64,000 nucleotides of DNA from Macrococcoides animalis. Its GTDB lineage: Bacteria; Bacillota; Bacilli; Staphylococcales; Staphylococcaceae. Positions within the stretch are counted from its first letter, which is position 1, and each line of letters opens with the position of its first letter. Positions 1 through 9,109 of the stretch are shown piece by piece. The notes under the pieces were generated by a model. The model saw nothing but the letters and a program-made list of their open reading frames with translations. It had not been told where the DNA came from and did no database searches. The DNA lies in NCBI RefSeq assembly GCF_047425875.1, contig NZ_CP179727.1, positions 1,984,001 through 2,048,000 of the forward strand, given 5' to 3'. The translations under genes were made by a program, and so were the position numbers.

Positions 1-1109
1 TAGTAGAACGTATTGGAATGAAAAATTCAATTTTTACAATCACAGTGGACGGCGAAAAACGTACACGCACATTAGATATTAAAGACCATGAAGAAGCTGT
101 TAATATGATGTTAGAACGTATGATTCATTATGGTGTTATTGAAAGCGTTGATGAATTAGATGGAACAGGACATCGTGTAGTGCAAGGTGGAGATTTATTT
201 CCAACATCAGCATTAGTTGACAGAGATGTTGAAGAAAAGATTGGACGACTAATCGAATTAGCACCGCTTCATAATGCAGCAAACTTAATGGGAATTCAAG
301 CGTTTAGAAGAATGTTACCAAATATCCCACATGTTGCAGTATTTGATACATCATTCCATTCAACTATGCCTGAATCAGCATTCTTATATAGCTTACCATA
401 CCAATATTATACTGCGCATAAAGTTCGTAAATATGGTGCACATGGAACAAGTCATAAGTATGTTGCGAAACGTGCTGCTGAAATGATGGATAAGAAACCT
501 GAAGATGGTCTAAAAATTATTTCTTGCCATATCGGTAACGGTGGTTCAATTACAGCTGTTAAAGATGGTAAATCAGTTGATACATCAATGGGCTTCACGC
601 CACTTGCAGGTATCACTATGGGTACACGTACTGGTGATATCGATGTAGCGACAATTCCATACTTGATGGAGAAATTACACAAATCAGCAGAAGAATTATT
701 AAACGTATATAACAAAGAATCAGGTGTCTTAGGTATTACTGGTATTTCTAGTGACTTACGTGATGTTGAAATTGCCGCTGGAAAAGGTGAAGGTCGTGCG
801 CAATTAGCATTAGACATTTATGTGGATAGAGTTCAAAAATATATTGGATCGTACGCAGCAGTAATGGGCGGCGTTGATGGAATCATCTTCACGGCAGGTG
901 TAGGTGAAAATTCTGATACAATCCGTGCAGCAGTATGTGAGAAATTAGAATTCTTAGGTGTTAATGTGGATCCAGCTAAGAATGATGGATTACGTGGTAA
1001 AGAAGCAATTATTTCTACAGATGATTCACGCGTAAAAGTAATGGTTATTCCTACAGATGAAGAAGTAATGATTGCTCGTGACGTTATGGAATATGGGAAT
1101 TTAGGATAA
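1..1109 (+). CDS. ackA: Acetate kinase, 5' end outside window
   Basis: Acetate kinase interconverts acetyl phosphate plus ADP with acetate plus ATP in the cytoplasm, the ATP-yielding last step of overflow metabolism. The frame is open from base 3 and the residues before the first ATG (VERIG at 3-17) match the family, so the ATG at 18 is internal and about 30 N-terminal residues lie outside the window. Visible motifs are HGTSHKYV, the second acetate-kinase signature around GFTPLAGITMGTRTGDID, and the C-terminal FTAGVGENS and IPTDEEVMIARD. The gene ends in a strong terminator. The identity is secure; the start cannot be seen here. Confidence 0.97.
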   Translation, partial: VERIGMKNSIFTITVDGEKRTRTLDIKDHEEAVNMMLERMIHYGVIESVDELDGTGHRVVQGGDLFPTSALVDRDVEEKIGRLIELAPLHNAANLMGIQAFRRMLPNIPHVAVFDTSFHSTMPESAFLYSLPYQYYTAHKVRKYGAHGTSHKYVAKRAAEMMDKKPEDGLKIISCHIGNGGSITAVKDGKSVDTSMGFTPLAGITMGTRTGDIDVATIPYLMEKLHKSAEELLNVYNKESGVLGITGISSDLRDVEIAAGKGEGRAQLALDIYVDRVQKYIGSYAAVMGGVDGIIFTAGVGENSDTIRAAVCEKLEFLGVNVDPAKNDGLRGKEAIISTDDSRVKVMVIPTDEEVMIARDVMEYGNLG

Positions 1110-1119
1110 TAATTATTTC

Positions 1120-1155
1120 AAGTACTTAGGACGAAATGTTCTAAGTGCTTTTTTA
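1120..1155 (+). terminator. Terminator of ackA
   Basis: An inverted repeat, AAGTACTTAG and CTAAGTGCTT with one mismatch, is followed by a T-run. It lies 11 bases after the ackA stop. Confidence 0.85.
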
Positions 1156-1215
1156 TTTGCTATTCTTCACAATAAAACACATAATTAAGAAAACATATTT
1201 GAGAGGATGGTAAGA

Positions 1216-1680
1216 ATGAATCAAGATATTAAAAGTGAAAACTTGATGTTTTTTGCAGGATTAAATCAAGATATTTATGCAGATAATGGACAATTCGAAG
1301 GGTTATCATCTGGCATTGCAGAACATCTTGAGAAATTTGATTATAAGTTGAATCAAGAAGATTTAATTTTTTCTTTTATGAAGGGTGAGGAAGTAAAAAC
1401 ATTAGTACTTACTCCAGAGAATAAATTGTATGATTTTGTCTTTGTGCCACAAGAGAAGAAAGTGAATTTAGAGAGTGTGAATAAGATAGACATTATTAAA
1501 GTAGACCCTGTATTTGAACAACAAAAACAATCATTTGGCACAAGTGAAATATCTTTTTCAGTTATGTCACAGTTAAAAATATTATTCTCAAATCATGATG
1601 TAATCGATATTAATGCGACGCAATATAGAGGAAACCATGAACTAAATACGTTATCTGAGGCATTGATGAAGCGTATATAA
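1216..1680 (+). CDS. Hypothetical protein, 154 aa
   Basis: I do not recognise this protein. An ATG also occurs at 1207, but the Shine-Dalgarno GAGAGG (1201-1206) abuts it, so the ATG at 1216 (MNQDIKSENL) is preferred. The product is soluble and acidic at the N-terminus, with no signal peptide, membrane segment or cysteine pair. Alternating hydrophobic residues suggest a mixed alpha/beta fold. It sits alone between the ackA terminator and a convergent terminator, so it is probably a single-gene unit. Coding seems likely from length, ribosome site and codon use like its neighbours. Confidence 0.7.
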   Translation: MNQDIKSENLMFFAGLNQDIYADNGQFEGLSSGIAEHLEKFDYKLNQEDLIFSFMKGEEVKTLVLTPENKLYDFVFVPQEKKVNLESVNKIDIIKVDPVFEQQKQSFGTSEISFSVMSQLKILFSNHDVIDINATQYRGNHELNTLSEALMKRI

Positions 1681-1735
1681 TTAATGTTATTAGTAAATGC
1701 ATAAATGGTTTTTTGCAATATAATGAACAACAAAA

Positions 1736-1770
1736 TAAAGCTGAAGTGTCTTCAGACATTTCAGCTTTAA
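1736..1770. terminator. Convergent bidirectional terminator
   Basis: AAAGCTGAA-GTGTC and its near-perfect complement GACA-TTCAGCTTT form a hairpin around a TTCA loop. The stem is A-rich on one side and T-rich on the other, so it can end both the 154-residue gene and the small minus-strand gene that converges on it. Confidence 0.8.
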
Positions 1771-1786
1771 TTTATGATTTATCAAG

Positions 1787-1870
1787 TTATGACTTTTTCT
1801 TTTTTTCGTGTTCAGTTAGATAGACAGCGTAAAAGCAAGTGGCTAATGCAATAATGATTGCGAATTCCAT
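1787..1870 (-). CDS. Tiny membrane protein, 27 aa
   Basis: A short open frame reads MEFAIIIALATCFYAVYLTE followed by HEKKKKS. It would be one hydrophobic helix (residues 2-18) and a basic tail, inserted in the membrane with the tail probably cytoplasmic. A strong Shine-Dalgarno, GGAGGTGT, lies seven bases before the ATG, and a terminator hairpin follows the stop. It is transcribed in the same direction as the universal stress gene 30 bases upstream and may share its message. The combination of ribosome site, single helix and lysine tail supports a real gene; its function is unknown. Confidence 0.6.
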   Translation of the reverse strand: MEFAIIIALATCFYAVYLTEHEKKKKS

Positions 1871-1899
1871 TAATTACACCTCCGAAGCCATCAAAAGTA

Positions 1900-2397
1900 T
1901 TATTTGTTTTGATCCATAAATTCTTTAGTTGCCACTTCAGGTTCGAAGTTATCTGGCAATGTTTCTGTTCTTACAACTAATACATCACATTCTGCATGTC
2001 GCACAATCGCTTCAGATACAGAACCGATAATAAAACGTTCTACGGCATTTAATCCAGTAGATCCACACATAATTAAATCTGCCTGCAATTTTTGCGCGAT
2101 TTTTTTAGGAATGATAGTTTTTGGAGATCCATATTCTATTAAAGTTTCCACCGCATTAACGCCACGTGATTCTGCAACTTTCTTGTATCCCTCAAGTAGA
2201 GATTCTGCAAATTGTGTAGCGCGTTCTGAAATTGAGCGATCATAAGCTTCAACACTTGCATAGCTTCTTGTGTCAATTACATTAATAATATGTAATTTCG
2301 CATCATTACGTTTCGCAACTTCTACAGCTTTATTAAATGCCCATTCTGCTTCGCTTGAACCATCTACTGCGATTAAAATATTTTTGTAAACTAACAT
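1900..2397 (-). CDS. Universal stress protein (UspA family)
   Basis: This is a 165-residue cytoplasmic UspA-family protein of the ATP-binding type. The N-terminus YKNILIAVDGSSEAEWAFNK carries the first nucleotide-contact Asp. The C-terminal loop CGSTGLNAVERFIIGSVSE fits the G-x2-G-x9-G-S/T phosphate-binding consensus. Such proteins help cells survive energy limitation or stress by mechanisms that are mostly unclear. The start follows GGAGGG by six bases. It is transcribed away from ald and lies next to ackA, as in staphylococci, which links it to the acetate and alanine branch of carbon metabolism. Confidence 0.9.
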   Translation of the reverse strand: MLVYKNILIAVDGSSEAEWAFNKAVEVAKRNDAKLHIINVIDTRSYASVEAYDRSISERATQFAESLLEGYKKVAESRGVNAVETLIEYGSPKTIIPKKIAQKLQADLIMCGSTGLNAVERFIIGSVSEAIVRHAECDVLVVRTETLPDNFEPEVATKEFMDQNK

Positions 2398-2512
2398 GAC
2401 ATTCCCTCCAATTTATTTATCTTTTATACAACTTTATTATAGCACTAATATTGGAAAAAGTATGTGATTATATTATCATTTTTGCTTTATTCAGAAAATT
2501 TATGAAAAGGGT

Positions 2513-2559
2513 TTGCCTTTTTACAGTAAAGTGCTAATATGGTCATGTAAGCGTTATTA
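2513..2559 (+). promoter_or_regulatory. ald promoter with cre-like site
   Basis: TTGCCT (2513-2518) and TAATAT (2535-2540) are spaced by 16 bases. A cre-like sequence, ATGTAAGCGTTATTA (2545-2559), sits at the expected transcription start and differs from the CcpA consensus WTGNAANCGNWNNCW at one position. Repression of ald by CcpA in rich sugar is inferred, not shown. Confidence 0.5.
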
Positions 2560-2585
2560 TTAATAGATTAAGGGGATGAATTGTA

Positions 2586-3701
2586 ATGATTATTGGTATT
2601 CCAAAAGAGATTAAAAATAATGAAAACCGTGTAGGTTTAACACCAAGTGGTGTTCATGCTTTAGTAGAGAATGGACATGTAGTTCGTGTTGAAAATGGTG
2701 CAGGTATGGGTTCGTATTTCACTGATGAGGATTTCAAAGAGGCTGGTGCTGAAATAGTTTCAGTAGAACAAGTTTGGGACGTTGAAATGGTAATTAAAGT
2801 TAAGGAACCATTATCATCTGAATTCCAATATTTCAAAGAAGGTTTAATTTTATTTACATACTTACATTTAGCGCCTGAAGTTGAATTAACAAAAGCGTTA
2901 TTAGATAAAAAAGTTGTTGGTATAGCTTATGAAACAGTTCAATTGCCATCAGGTGGACTTCCATTATTATCACCTATGAGCGAAGTTGCAGGACGAATGG
3001 CGACTCAAATTGGTGCGCAATTCTTACAAAAAACAAATGGTGGAAAAGGCATTTTATTAGCAGGTGTACCAGGTGTTCAAAAAGGGAAGGTCACTATCAT
3101 TGGTGGTGGTCAAGCTGGAACAAATGCTGCAAAAATGGCAGTTGGTTTAGGTGCAGACGTAACAATTTTAGACTTATCACCAGTCCGTTTACAACAACTA
3201 GATGATTTATTTGGTAACGATGTTCAAACATTAATGTCTACACCATTAAATATTGCTGACTCTGTTAAAAACAGTGATCTTGTAATCGGTGCAGTATTAA
3301 TTCCAGGAGCAAAAGCTCCAAAATTAGTTTCTGAAGAAATGATTAAATCGATGAGCCCTGGTTCGGTTGTAATTGATATCGCAATTGACCAAGGTGGTAT
3401 TTTCGAAACATCAGATCGTATTACTACACATGATGACCCAACATTCGTTAAACATGATGTTGTACATTACTCTGTAGCGAATATGCCTGGAGCTGTACCA
3501 CGTACATCTACAATGGCCTTATCTAACGCGACGATTCCTTATGCATTACAAATTGCAAACAAAGGCTATAAACAAGCTGCATTAGATAATGCAGCAATCT
3601 TAAAAGGTTTTAATACATTAGATGGTAACATTACTTTTAAAGCGGTTGCTGACGATCAAGGTTTAGAATATGTTGATGCTTTATCATTATTAAATAAATA
3701 A
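2586..3701 (+). CDS. ald: Alanine dehydrogenase
   Basis: Alanine dehydrogenase oxidatively deaminates L-alanine to pyruvate and ammonium with NAD, feeding alanine into central metabolism. At 371 residues it has the family length. The N-terminal signature MIIGIPKEIKNNENRVGLTP, the catalytic Lys/His region with KVKEP, and the Rossmann loop IIGGGQAGTNAAK (around residues 173-185) are all present. A conserved late segment, HYSVANMPGAVPRTST, is typical. The ATG at 2586 follows AGGGGATGAATTGTA, a fair ribosome site. A divergent usp gene and a shared terminator with cutC mark it as a single-gene unit. Confidence 0.96.
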   Translation: MIIGIPKEIKNNENRVGLTPSGVHALVENGHVVRVENGAGMGSYFTDEDFKEAGAEIVSVEQVWDVEMVIKVKEPLSSEFQYFKEGLILFTYLHLAPEVELTKALLDKKVVGIAYETVQLPSGGLPLLSPMSEVAGRMATQIGAQFLQKTNGGKGILLAGVPGVQKGKVTIIGGGQAGTNAAKMAVGLGADVTILDLSPVRLQQLDDLFGNDVQTLMSTPLNIADSVKNSDLVIGAVLIPGAKAPKLVSEEMIKSMSPGSVVIDIAIDQGGIFETSDRITTHDDPTFVKHDVVHYSVANMPGAVPRTSTMALSNATIPYALQIANKGYKQAALDNAAILKGFNTLDGNITFKAVADDQGLEYVDALSLLNK

Positions 3702-3710
3702 TTGTTAAAT

Positions 3711-3750
3711 AAAAGCGACGTACATTACTTAATTTGTACGTCGCTTTTTG
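3711..3750. terminator. Bidirectional terminator, ald/cutC
   Basis: AAAAGCGACGTACA and its complement TGTACGTCGCTTTTT form a long stem between two convergent genes, with A and T runs on both sides. Confidence 0.92.
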
Positions 3751-3751
3751 T

Positions 3752-4384
3752 TTATACAATTTTTGTGCCATGGACTTCTTGAAAAGGTATCAGCTCAAGT
3801 AGGGCATTTAAGTTATCTTTATTCAATCCACCACCTGGCATAATTTCAATATTGCCTTTTGAGTGACGTAATAAACGCGCAAGTTGTGTTACATTGTCTA
3901 AAATAGCAGTTGAACTATTGCTACTTCCATGTGTGAGTATTCGCTTAATTCCCATATCAATTAATGCATCCATTGCTTTTAATTGAAGTCTGACAGGAAT
4001 TTGATCAAAAGCCATATGCATGACGCAAGGTGTTTCTTGCGCCGTTTGTCTTAAATATTGCATTGTGCTTGTATCCAAATCATTGTCTTTATTTAATGCA
4101 CCAAACACGAAGGCATCAACATTTAATGTTTGCAGTGCAATGATATCCTCACGCATGACCTCTTTTTCGAATAAATTATACGAGAAGTTTCCGCCACGGG
4201 GTCGAATCATTACTGCAACGTCAATATTGAGTGGATGACAATATTCAACAGCAAGCTTCACGAGACCATAACTCGGTGTAGTTCCACCAACTGAAAGGTT
4301 ATCACAAAGTTCAATACGATTTGCACCATGATTGGCAGCATAAATGATTTCATCAAACGTTTCTACAACCGCTTCTTTTATCAT
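3752..4384 (-). CDS. cutC: CutC-family protein
   Basis: This 210-residue TIM-barrel protein belongs to the CutC family, named for copper tolerance although its biochemical role is still disputed. The family motifs GANRIELCDNLSVGGTTPS (residues 19-37), VMIRPRGGNF and the late ITHGSS and IMPGGG segments are present. It is somewhat shorter than the E. coli protein (about 248 residues) because the C-terminus ends just after the last strand. Its start overlaps the stop of the upstream peptidase by four bases (ATGA), so the two are translationally coupled. That coupling hints at a peptide or amino-acid context rather than copper export. Confidence 0.85.
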   Translation of the reverse strand: MIKEAVVETFDEIIYAANHGANRIELCDNLSVGGTTPSYGLVKLAVEYCHPLNIDVAVMIRPRGGNFSYNLFEKEVMREDIIALQTLNVDAFVFGALNKDNDLDTSTMQYLRQTAQETPCVMHMAFDQIPVRLQLKAMDALIDMGIKRILTHGSSNSSTAILDNVTQLARLLRHSKGNIEIMPGGGLNKDNLNALLELIPFQEVHGTKIV

Positions 4385-5451
4385 TTTCTGAACCCTGTTA
4401 ACACTTCATAGCCATCTTCAGTGACCAAAATGTCATCTTCAACACGGACACCAATTTCACCGTGTAAATAAATACCTGGCTCAATTGTAAAGCACATACC
4501 AGGCTTTAATGTATCTTCATTTGCAGAAGAAATGTCAGGGAACTCATGTACTGTGATGCCTAAACCATGTCCTAAACGGTGAGGGAATGCCTCGCCATAT
4601 CCCTTTTCAGTAATATAGTCACGAGCTAACGCATCAATATCACTTACTTTAACACCAGGTTTTACACCTTGAATCGCACGATTGTTTGCTTCCGTTACAA
4701 TCGCATGAATTTCTTGATGGAATGTTGGTGGATTACCAAATTGAATCGTTCTTGTAATGTCAGAACAATAGCCATTATAAATGACACCCAAATCAAACAG
4801 AACATATTCATCATTTTGTAGTTGTCTGTTACCTGGCGTACCATGTGGACTTGCTGCGTGATCTCCAAATAAGACAGTGGTACTAAAGCTCATTCCGCTA
4901 ATTCCTTCAATTTTTAGGATTTCAGCTTCTAAAGCTTGCGCAACTTCTTTTTCAGTTACACCGACCTTTAAGTTGTCGACACCAATTTGTAACGCTTGAT
5001 CTGCGTATTCTGCAGCTTGTTTTAAAATATTGATTTCATCAGCTGTTTTAATGTTACGCATATCTTTAATTATTTGATCTATAGAAACTAATTCAGAGGC
5101 TTTGAAAGTATTTATTAAAGCTTTTTCACGTTTCACAGTAACATGCTCTTCTTCAATATAGAGCATAGCGTTATCTGGAAAGTGTATATTTAATTTGGCA
5201 ATTAAAAAGGCATCTTCAGTATCAGAATAACCATAAGTTGTTATGTTGGACGCATTGTGTGCATCTTCGACTTCCATATTCGGTACTATGAGTGCTGCAT
5301 TGTCTTGAGTAACATATAACGCTGTTAGACGTTCATGCGGATCAGATAAAAATCCGCTAAAGTAGTTAATGTTATCTGGCGTTGTAATCCACGCATATTC
5401 GATGGATTGTGACTTCATTAATTGTTGTAAGTTTGTAAGTGTTTGTTTCAT
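4381..5451 (-). CDS. pepQ: Xaa-Pro peptidase, M24 family
   Basis: A 356-residue cytoplasmic M24 metallopeptidase that likely cleaves Xaa-Pro dipeptides or N-terminal Xaa-Pro bonds. The N-terminal creatinase-like domain (1-130) precedes the pita-bread domain. Metal ligands can be read in DLGVIYNGYCSDITR (two Asp), GHGLGITVHEFP (His), FTIEPGIY (Glu) and GVRVEDDI (Glu). The ATG at 5451 follows AGGAGC. It is the first gene of a two-gene unit with cutC. The gene occupies the conserved staphylococcal position beside ytkL; the exact substrate preference between PepQ and PepP types is not resolved by sequence alone. Confidence 0.88.
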   Translation of the reverse strand: MKQTLTNLQQLMKSQSIEYAWITTPDNINYFSGFLSDPHERLTALYVTQDNAALIVPNMEVEDAHNASNITTYGYSDTEDAFLIAKLNIHFPDNAMLYIEEEHVTVKREKALINTFKASELVSIDQIIKDMRNIKTADEINILKQAAEYADQALQIGVDNLKVGVTEKEVAQALEAEILKIEGISGMSFSTTVLFGDHAASPHGTPGNRQLQNDEYVLFDLGVIYNGYCSDITRTIQFGNPPTFHQEIHAIVTEANNRAIQGVKPGVKVSDIDALARDYITEKGYGEAFPHRLGHGLGITVHEFPDISSANEDTLKPGMCFTIEPGIYLHGEIGVRVEDDILVTEDGYEVLTGFRK

Positions 5452-5591
5452 AATAATGCTCCTTCTAGTTCTGAATAACTATAGTTTATGAAAGTTATCA
5501 ACTTTATTCAATCAATTGAAACTTTCAATCTTTTTAAAACATTCCATAATAATGTATAATGAAAATAAATATATAGGAAGAGGTGCTAAAT

Positions 5592-6275
5592 ATGGATGTA
5601 TTTTTTCATGGACAATCATGTATTTCTTTTGAAAGTAATGGTAAAAAGGTTTTAGTAGATCCTTTTATTACAGGAAATAAACTATCAGATTTAGATGCTT
5701 CTACAGTTCAGGCAGACTTTATATTACTTACACATGGTCACGGGGATCATATCGGTGACACTGTGGAAATTGCAAAACGAACAAATGCAACAGTCGTTGC
5801 CACGCCCGAAATTGTATCTTACTTAGGTGGACAAGGCATTGATAATGCACATCCGATGAATATCGGTGGGAAATGGCAATTTGATTTCGGTACTGTGAAA
5901 TATGTGCAAGCGTTTCATAGTAATTCTTTATACGATGATGAAGGGAACATCATTTATTTCGGTATGCCTTGTGGATTAATTATTGAAATTGAAGGAAAAA
6001 CAATTTATCACGCTGGTGATACAGGTTTATTCTCAGATATGAAACTGATTGCCGAACGTCATCCCGTTGATTTATGCTTTGTACCGATTGGAGATAATTT
6101 CACAATGGGTATCGATGATGCTGCTTACGCAATCAACACATTCATTAAACCGAAATTGACAGTACCAATACATTACAATACATTCCCATATATTGAAGTC
6201 GATCCAAATGAATTTAAAGCACAAGTACAAAGTCCAGTTGAAATTTTAGAGGCGGGACAATCAGTAACACTGTAA
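5592..6275 (+). CDS. ytkL: Metal-dependent hydrolase, YtkL family
   Basis: This 227-residue protein is a metallo-beta-lactamase-fold hydrolase of the UPF0173/YtkL family, natural substrate unknown. The metal-binding motif THGHGDHIGD (around residues 51-60), the later HAGDTGLFSD and the final IHYNTFP are visible. A GTG at 5583 is in frame, but the Shine-Dalgarno GGAAGAGGTG spans it, so the ATG at 5592 (MDVFFHGQS) is chosen and gives the usual family length. A TATAAT box lies at 5555-5560. The gene stands directly before ytoI, as in Bacillus and Staphylococcus, with 31 bases between them. Confidence 0.9.
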   Translation: MDVFFHGQSCISFESNGKKVLVDPFITGNKLSDLDASTVQADFILLTHGHGDHIGDTVEIAKRTNATVVATPEIVSYLGGQGIDNAHPMNIGGKWQFDFGTVKYVQAFHSNSLYDDEGNIIYFGMPCGLIIEIEGKTIYHAGDTGLFSDMKLIAERHPVDLCFVPIGDNFTMGIDDAAYAINTFIKPKLTVPIHYNTFPYIEVDPNEFKAQVQSPVEILEAGQSVTL

Positions 6276-6306
6276 ATGATAAAAGTGAGAGAAACTAGGT
6301 GGCCAA

Positions 6307-7608
6307 TTGACTAAACATGAACAAATTATCGCACATATTTCAGGACTTGCAGTAGGCAGTAAAATTTCTGTCAGACAAATTGCAAAAGATCTTAATGTAT
6401 CTGAAGGAACGGCATATCGTGCGATCAAAGAAGCGGAGAACAATGGTATTGTTTCTACGATAGAGCGTGTAGGAACAGTCAGAATAGAAAAGAAAACGAG
6501 AAACTCAATTGATCGATTAACTTTTGCTGAAATCGTTAATATTATTGATGGGCAAGTCCTAGGCGGTAGAAGCGGACTACACAAAACGTTAACGAAATTT
6601 GCAATTGGTGCGATGGAAATAGAAGATGTAAGTAAATATATTGGTGAGAATACCTTATTAATTGTAGGGAACCGTGTAGAAGTGCAAAAGTTGGCACTGA
6701 GTAAAGGTTCTGCTGTGTTATTAACAGGTGGATTTGATACAACCGAAGAAGTTAAAAATCTTTCAGATCAATTAGGATTACCGATTATTTCTTCTAATTT
6801 CGATACGTTTGCTGTGGCAAATATGATTAACCGAGCAATTTATGATCAATTAATTAAGAAAGAAGTATTGACTGCGCAAGACATCTTAATCAAACTAGAT
6901 GAAACGAGCTATTTGAAAGAGACAGATTCAATTCATGATTGGCATGCTTTATCTGAAAGCTCTAAACATACAAGATTTCCAGTATTAGATGCCAATAACA
7001 AGTTAAGTGGTATGGTAACTAGTAAAGATATCTTTAATCAGAATCCATCCGAAAAGATTAAAAAAGTCATGACAAAGTCACCTGTGACGGTAAATTTAAA
7101 TACGACAGTTGCAAGTTGTGCGCACATAATGATTTGGGAAAGTATTGAGTTACTACCTGTCGTATCAAGATATAATAATTTAATTGGCATTGTATCACGA
7201 GAAGATGTATTAAAAGCTATGCAATCAGCTGATAGACAGCCTCATATGGGCGATACATTTAACGATCAAGTTTTAAAGAAAATGAAGTTTAATAATGACC
7301 AAATTTCTGTGCAAATTACACCACAAATGTCTAATCAATACGGTAGTTTAAGCAAGTCAGTATTTTTAGCGATTATCGAAGAATCTGTGAAATTCCATAT
7401 GAAACGATCGATTCGTGGTGATGTATTAATCGATAGTATTAATATTTTCTTTATTCGAACTGTGCAGATTGATTCAGTTTTAGATGTTGAAGTGAAATTA
7501 TTAGATATGGGTCGTAAATTTGCGAAAATGGAAATATCAATTTTACAAAATAATATTGCTGTTGCTAAAGCGATGACGATTTTACAGGTGATTGAGCATT
7601 ATTATTAA
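6307..7608 (+). CDS. ytoI: YtoI-type regulator: HTH, DRTGG, CBS pair, hotdog
   Basis: A 433-residue multidomain protein. An N-terminal winged helix (residues 15-55, SVRQIAKDLNVSEGTAYRAI) is followed by a DRTGG domain (about 70-180), two CBS domains (about 190-310) that usually bind adenine nucleotides, and a C-terminal hotdog thioesterase-like domain (about 325-430). This order matches Bacillus YtoI, thought to be a nucleotide-sensing regulator. Its targets are unknown. The start is TTG at 6307, with CTAGGTGG just upstream. It is cotranscribed with ytkL or starts in the short gap, and it ends in a convergent terminator. Confidence 0.88.
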   Translation: MTKHEQIIAHISGLAVGSKISVRQIAKDLNVSEGTAYRAIKEAENNGIVSTIERVGTVRIEKKTRNSIDRLTFAEIVNIIDGQVLGGRSGLHKTLTKFAIGAMEIEDVSKYIGENTLLIVGNRVEVQKLALSKGSAVLLTGGFDTTEEVKNLSDQLGLPIISSNFDTFAVANMINRAIYDQLIKKEVLTAQDILIKLDETSYLKETDSIHDWHALSESSKHTRFPVLDANNKLSGMVTSKDIFNQNPSEKIKKVMTKSPVTVNLNTTVASCAHIMIWESIELLPVVSRYNNLIGIVSREDVLKAMQSADRQPHMGDTFNDQVLKKMKFNNDQISVQITPQMSNQYGSLSKSVFLAIIEESVKFHMKRSIRGDVLIDSINIFFIRTVQIDSVLDVEVKLLDMGRKFAKMEISILQNNIAVAKAMTILQVIEHYY

Positions 7609-7657
7609 AATAAATATAAAATATTGGAATCAAGCATTACAAAAAGTTTAAAAATAA

Positions 7658-7693
7658 AAAAAGATTGAGGCGTTTTGCCTCAATCTCTTTTTA
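7658..7693. terminator. Convergent terminator, ytoI/ytpI
   Basis: AAAGATTGAGGC and GCCTCAATCTCTTT form a hairpin around GTTTT, flanked by A and T runs, between two convergent genes. Confidence 0.9.
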
Positions 7694-7695
7694 AT

Positions 7696-8049
7696 CTAGT
7701 ATCTGTTTTGCTGTTTTTTACGTAATGCTTCCCATGCCGCATCTTCTTCATCAAAGTGATTCTCAAAATGTTTCTTTGCTTTAATCGCATATTGATAATT
7801 ATAAATTGCATATGCAATTAATAATGCACAAATGATAAATGTAATCATTTTAGGAAAAAGGAGCATTTGATTACACGCAAAGGCAAGCATAAAGATCGAA
7901 AAACATTGTCTTGCGCGTGCTCTATACCATGCACGTCTCACATCTCTTACTTCTCTGAAATATTTTGCGATATTATAAACAGTGAAGATAAATGAGAAAA
8001 TCATAATTGTAACAGTGATCATAATAATATATGGGAAAATTGTATCCAT
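7696..8049 (-). CDS. ytpI: YtpI-like membrane protein
   Basis: A 117-residue membrane protein of the YtpI type, function unknown. Three hydrophobic segments lie at about residues 5-28, 47-63 and 65-87, with a charged C-terminal tail containing FDEEDAAWEALRKKQQ. An ATG at 8049 follows GGAGGTTTAAAG. In bacilli this gene also neighbours ytoI and nrnA, which supports the assignment. It is divergently oriented from nrnA across a 72-base gap. Confidence 0.75.
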   Translation of the reverse strand: MDTIFPYIIMITVTIMIFSFIFTVYNIAKYFREVRDVRRAWYRARARQCFSIFMLAFACNQMLLFPKMITFIICALLIAYAIYNYQYAIKAKKHFENHFDEEDAAWEALRKKQQNRY

Positions 8050-8121
8050 CTTTAAACCTCCAGTCTTAAAGATTATAGCATATCTTTATAGACTGTAAAT
8101 TAAACATTCGAAGGAGAATAT

Positions 8122-9066
8122 ATGAATAAACATGAAATCGGTGAATTAATAGAAACTATCAATGCATATGAAACAATTATCATTTTTAGACATGTTCGTC
8201 CTGATCCCGATGCATTAGGATCTCAACTTGGTTTTAAACATGCCATCCAAAAGTTATTTCCGAATAAGAAAGTATACGCAGTCGGGAGTACAGTAGATAA
8301 CTTAGGCTTTATCGGTGCAATGGATAATATTAGTGATGAGATATTTAAAGATGCATTAGCACTCGTATTAGATACAGCAAATGCACCAAGAATTGATGAC
8401 GAACGCTATCAATTATGTAAGGAAATCATTAAGATTGATCACCATCCACCAGTTGATCAATACGGTAAAATCAATATCGTAAATACAAAAGCGTCATCAA
8501 CGAGTGAAATAATCTATGAAATATTAGTGGATATAGGTTATGGTAATGATTTAATTACTCGTGACATTGCACGATGTTTATATATAGGTATTGTAGGAGA
8601 CACAGGTCGTTTCTTGTTTAATAATACATCAAGTAGAACGATGGCAATCGCTTCAGAACTATTAAAATATGATATTGAACATACGCAAATGATTAATGAA
8701 ATGCAACAACGTGATTTAACATCTATGCGTTTCCAAGGTTATGTGTTACAACACTTCAAATTTGAAGATGGTGTAGGTTATATCTTTATTACAAAAGAAA
8801 TATTACAGCAATTTAATCTCTCAGCAAGTGATGCTTCTTTATTTGTCAACACGTTAGCTGATACTCAAGGGATTAAAGCATGGGCATTTGCAATAGATGA
8901 AACAAGTGAAATACGAGTACGTTTAAGAAGTAAAGATGTTGTAATCAACACACTGGCTGCTGAATACAATGGTGGGGGACATCCACTTGCAAGTGGCGCA
9001 TCTGTATATAGTCCAGAAGAATTAGATACATTGCTAACGAAATTAAAAGCACTTGTAAATGCGTAG
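8122..9066 (+). CDS. nrnA: NrnA, bifunctional oligoRNase and pAp phosphatase
   Basis: NrnA degrades 2- to 5-mer RNA and dephosphorylates 3'-phosphoadenosine 5'-phosphate, replacing oligoribonuclease and CysQ in Firmicutes. The DHH motifs are clear: RHVRPDPDALGSQ, LVLDTAN, IDHHPPVDQY (residues about 109-118) and GDTGRF. The DHHA1 nucleic-acid binding signature GGGHPLASGA lies near residue 284. The length of 314 residues is typical. A GAAGGAGA ribosome site precedes the ATG. The gene lies 43 bases upstream of dnaE, as in staphylococci. Confidence 0.95.
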   Translation: MNKHEIGELIETINAYETIIIFRHVRPDPDALGSQLGFKHAIQKLFPNKKVYAVGSTVDNLGFIGAMDNISDEIFKDALALVLDTANAPRIDDERYQLCKEIIKIDHHPPVDQYGKINIVNTKASSTSEIIYEILVDIGYGNDLITRDIARCLYIGIVGDTGRFLFNNTSSRTMAIASELLKYDIEHTQMINEMQQRDLTSMRFQGYVLQHFKFEDGVGYIFITKEILQQFNLSASDASLFVNTLADTQGIKAWAFAIDETSEIRVRLRSKDVVINTLAAEYNGGGHPLASGASVYSPEELDTLLTKLKALVNA

Positions 9067-9109
9067 TCGTAGTCGTATATTATAAATTTGAACTACTAGA
9101 GGTGAAAAA

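Noticed and set aside
18..1109. ackA starting at the ATG at 18
   Set aside because: Conserved residues are encoded before it without a stop, and the resulting protein would lack the family N-terminus.
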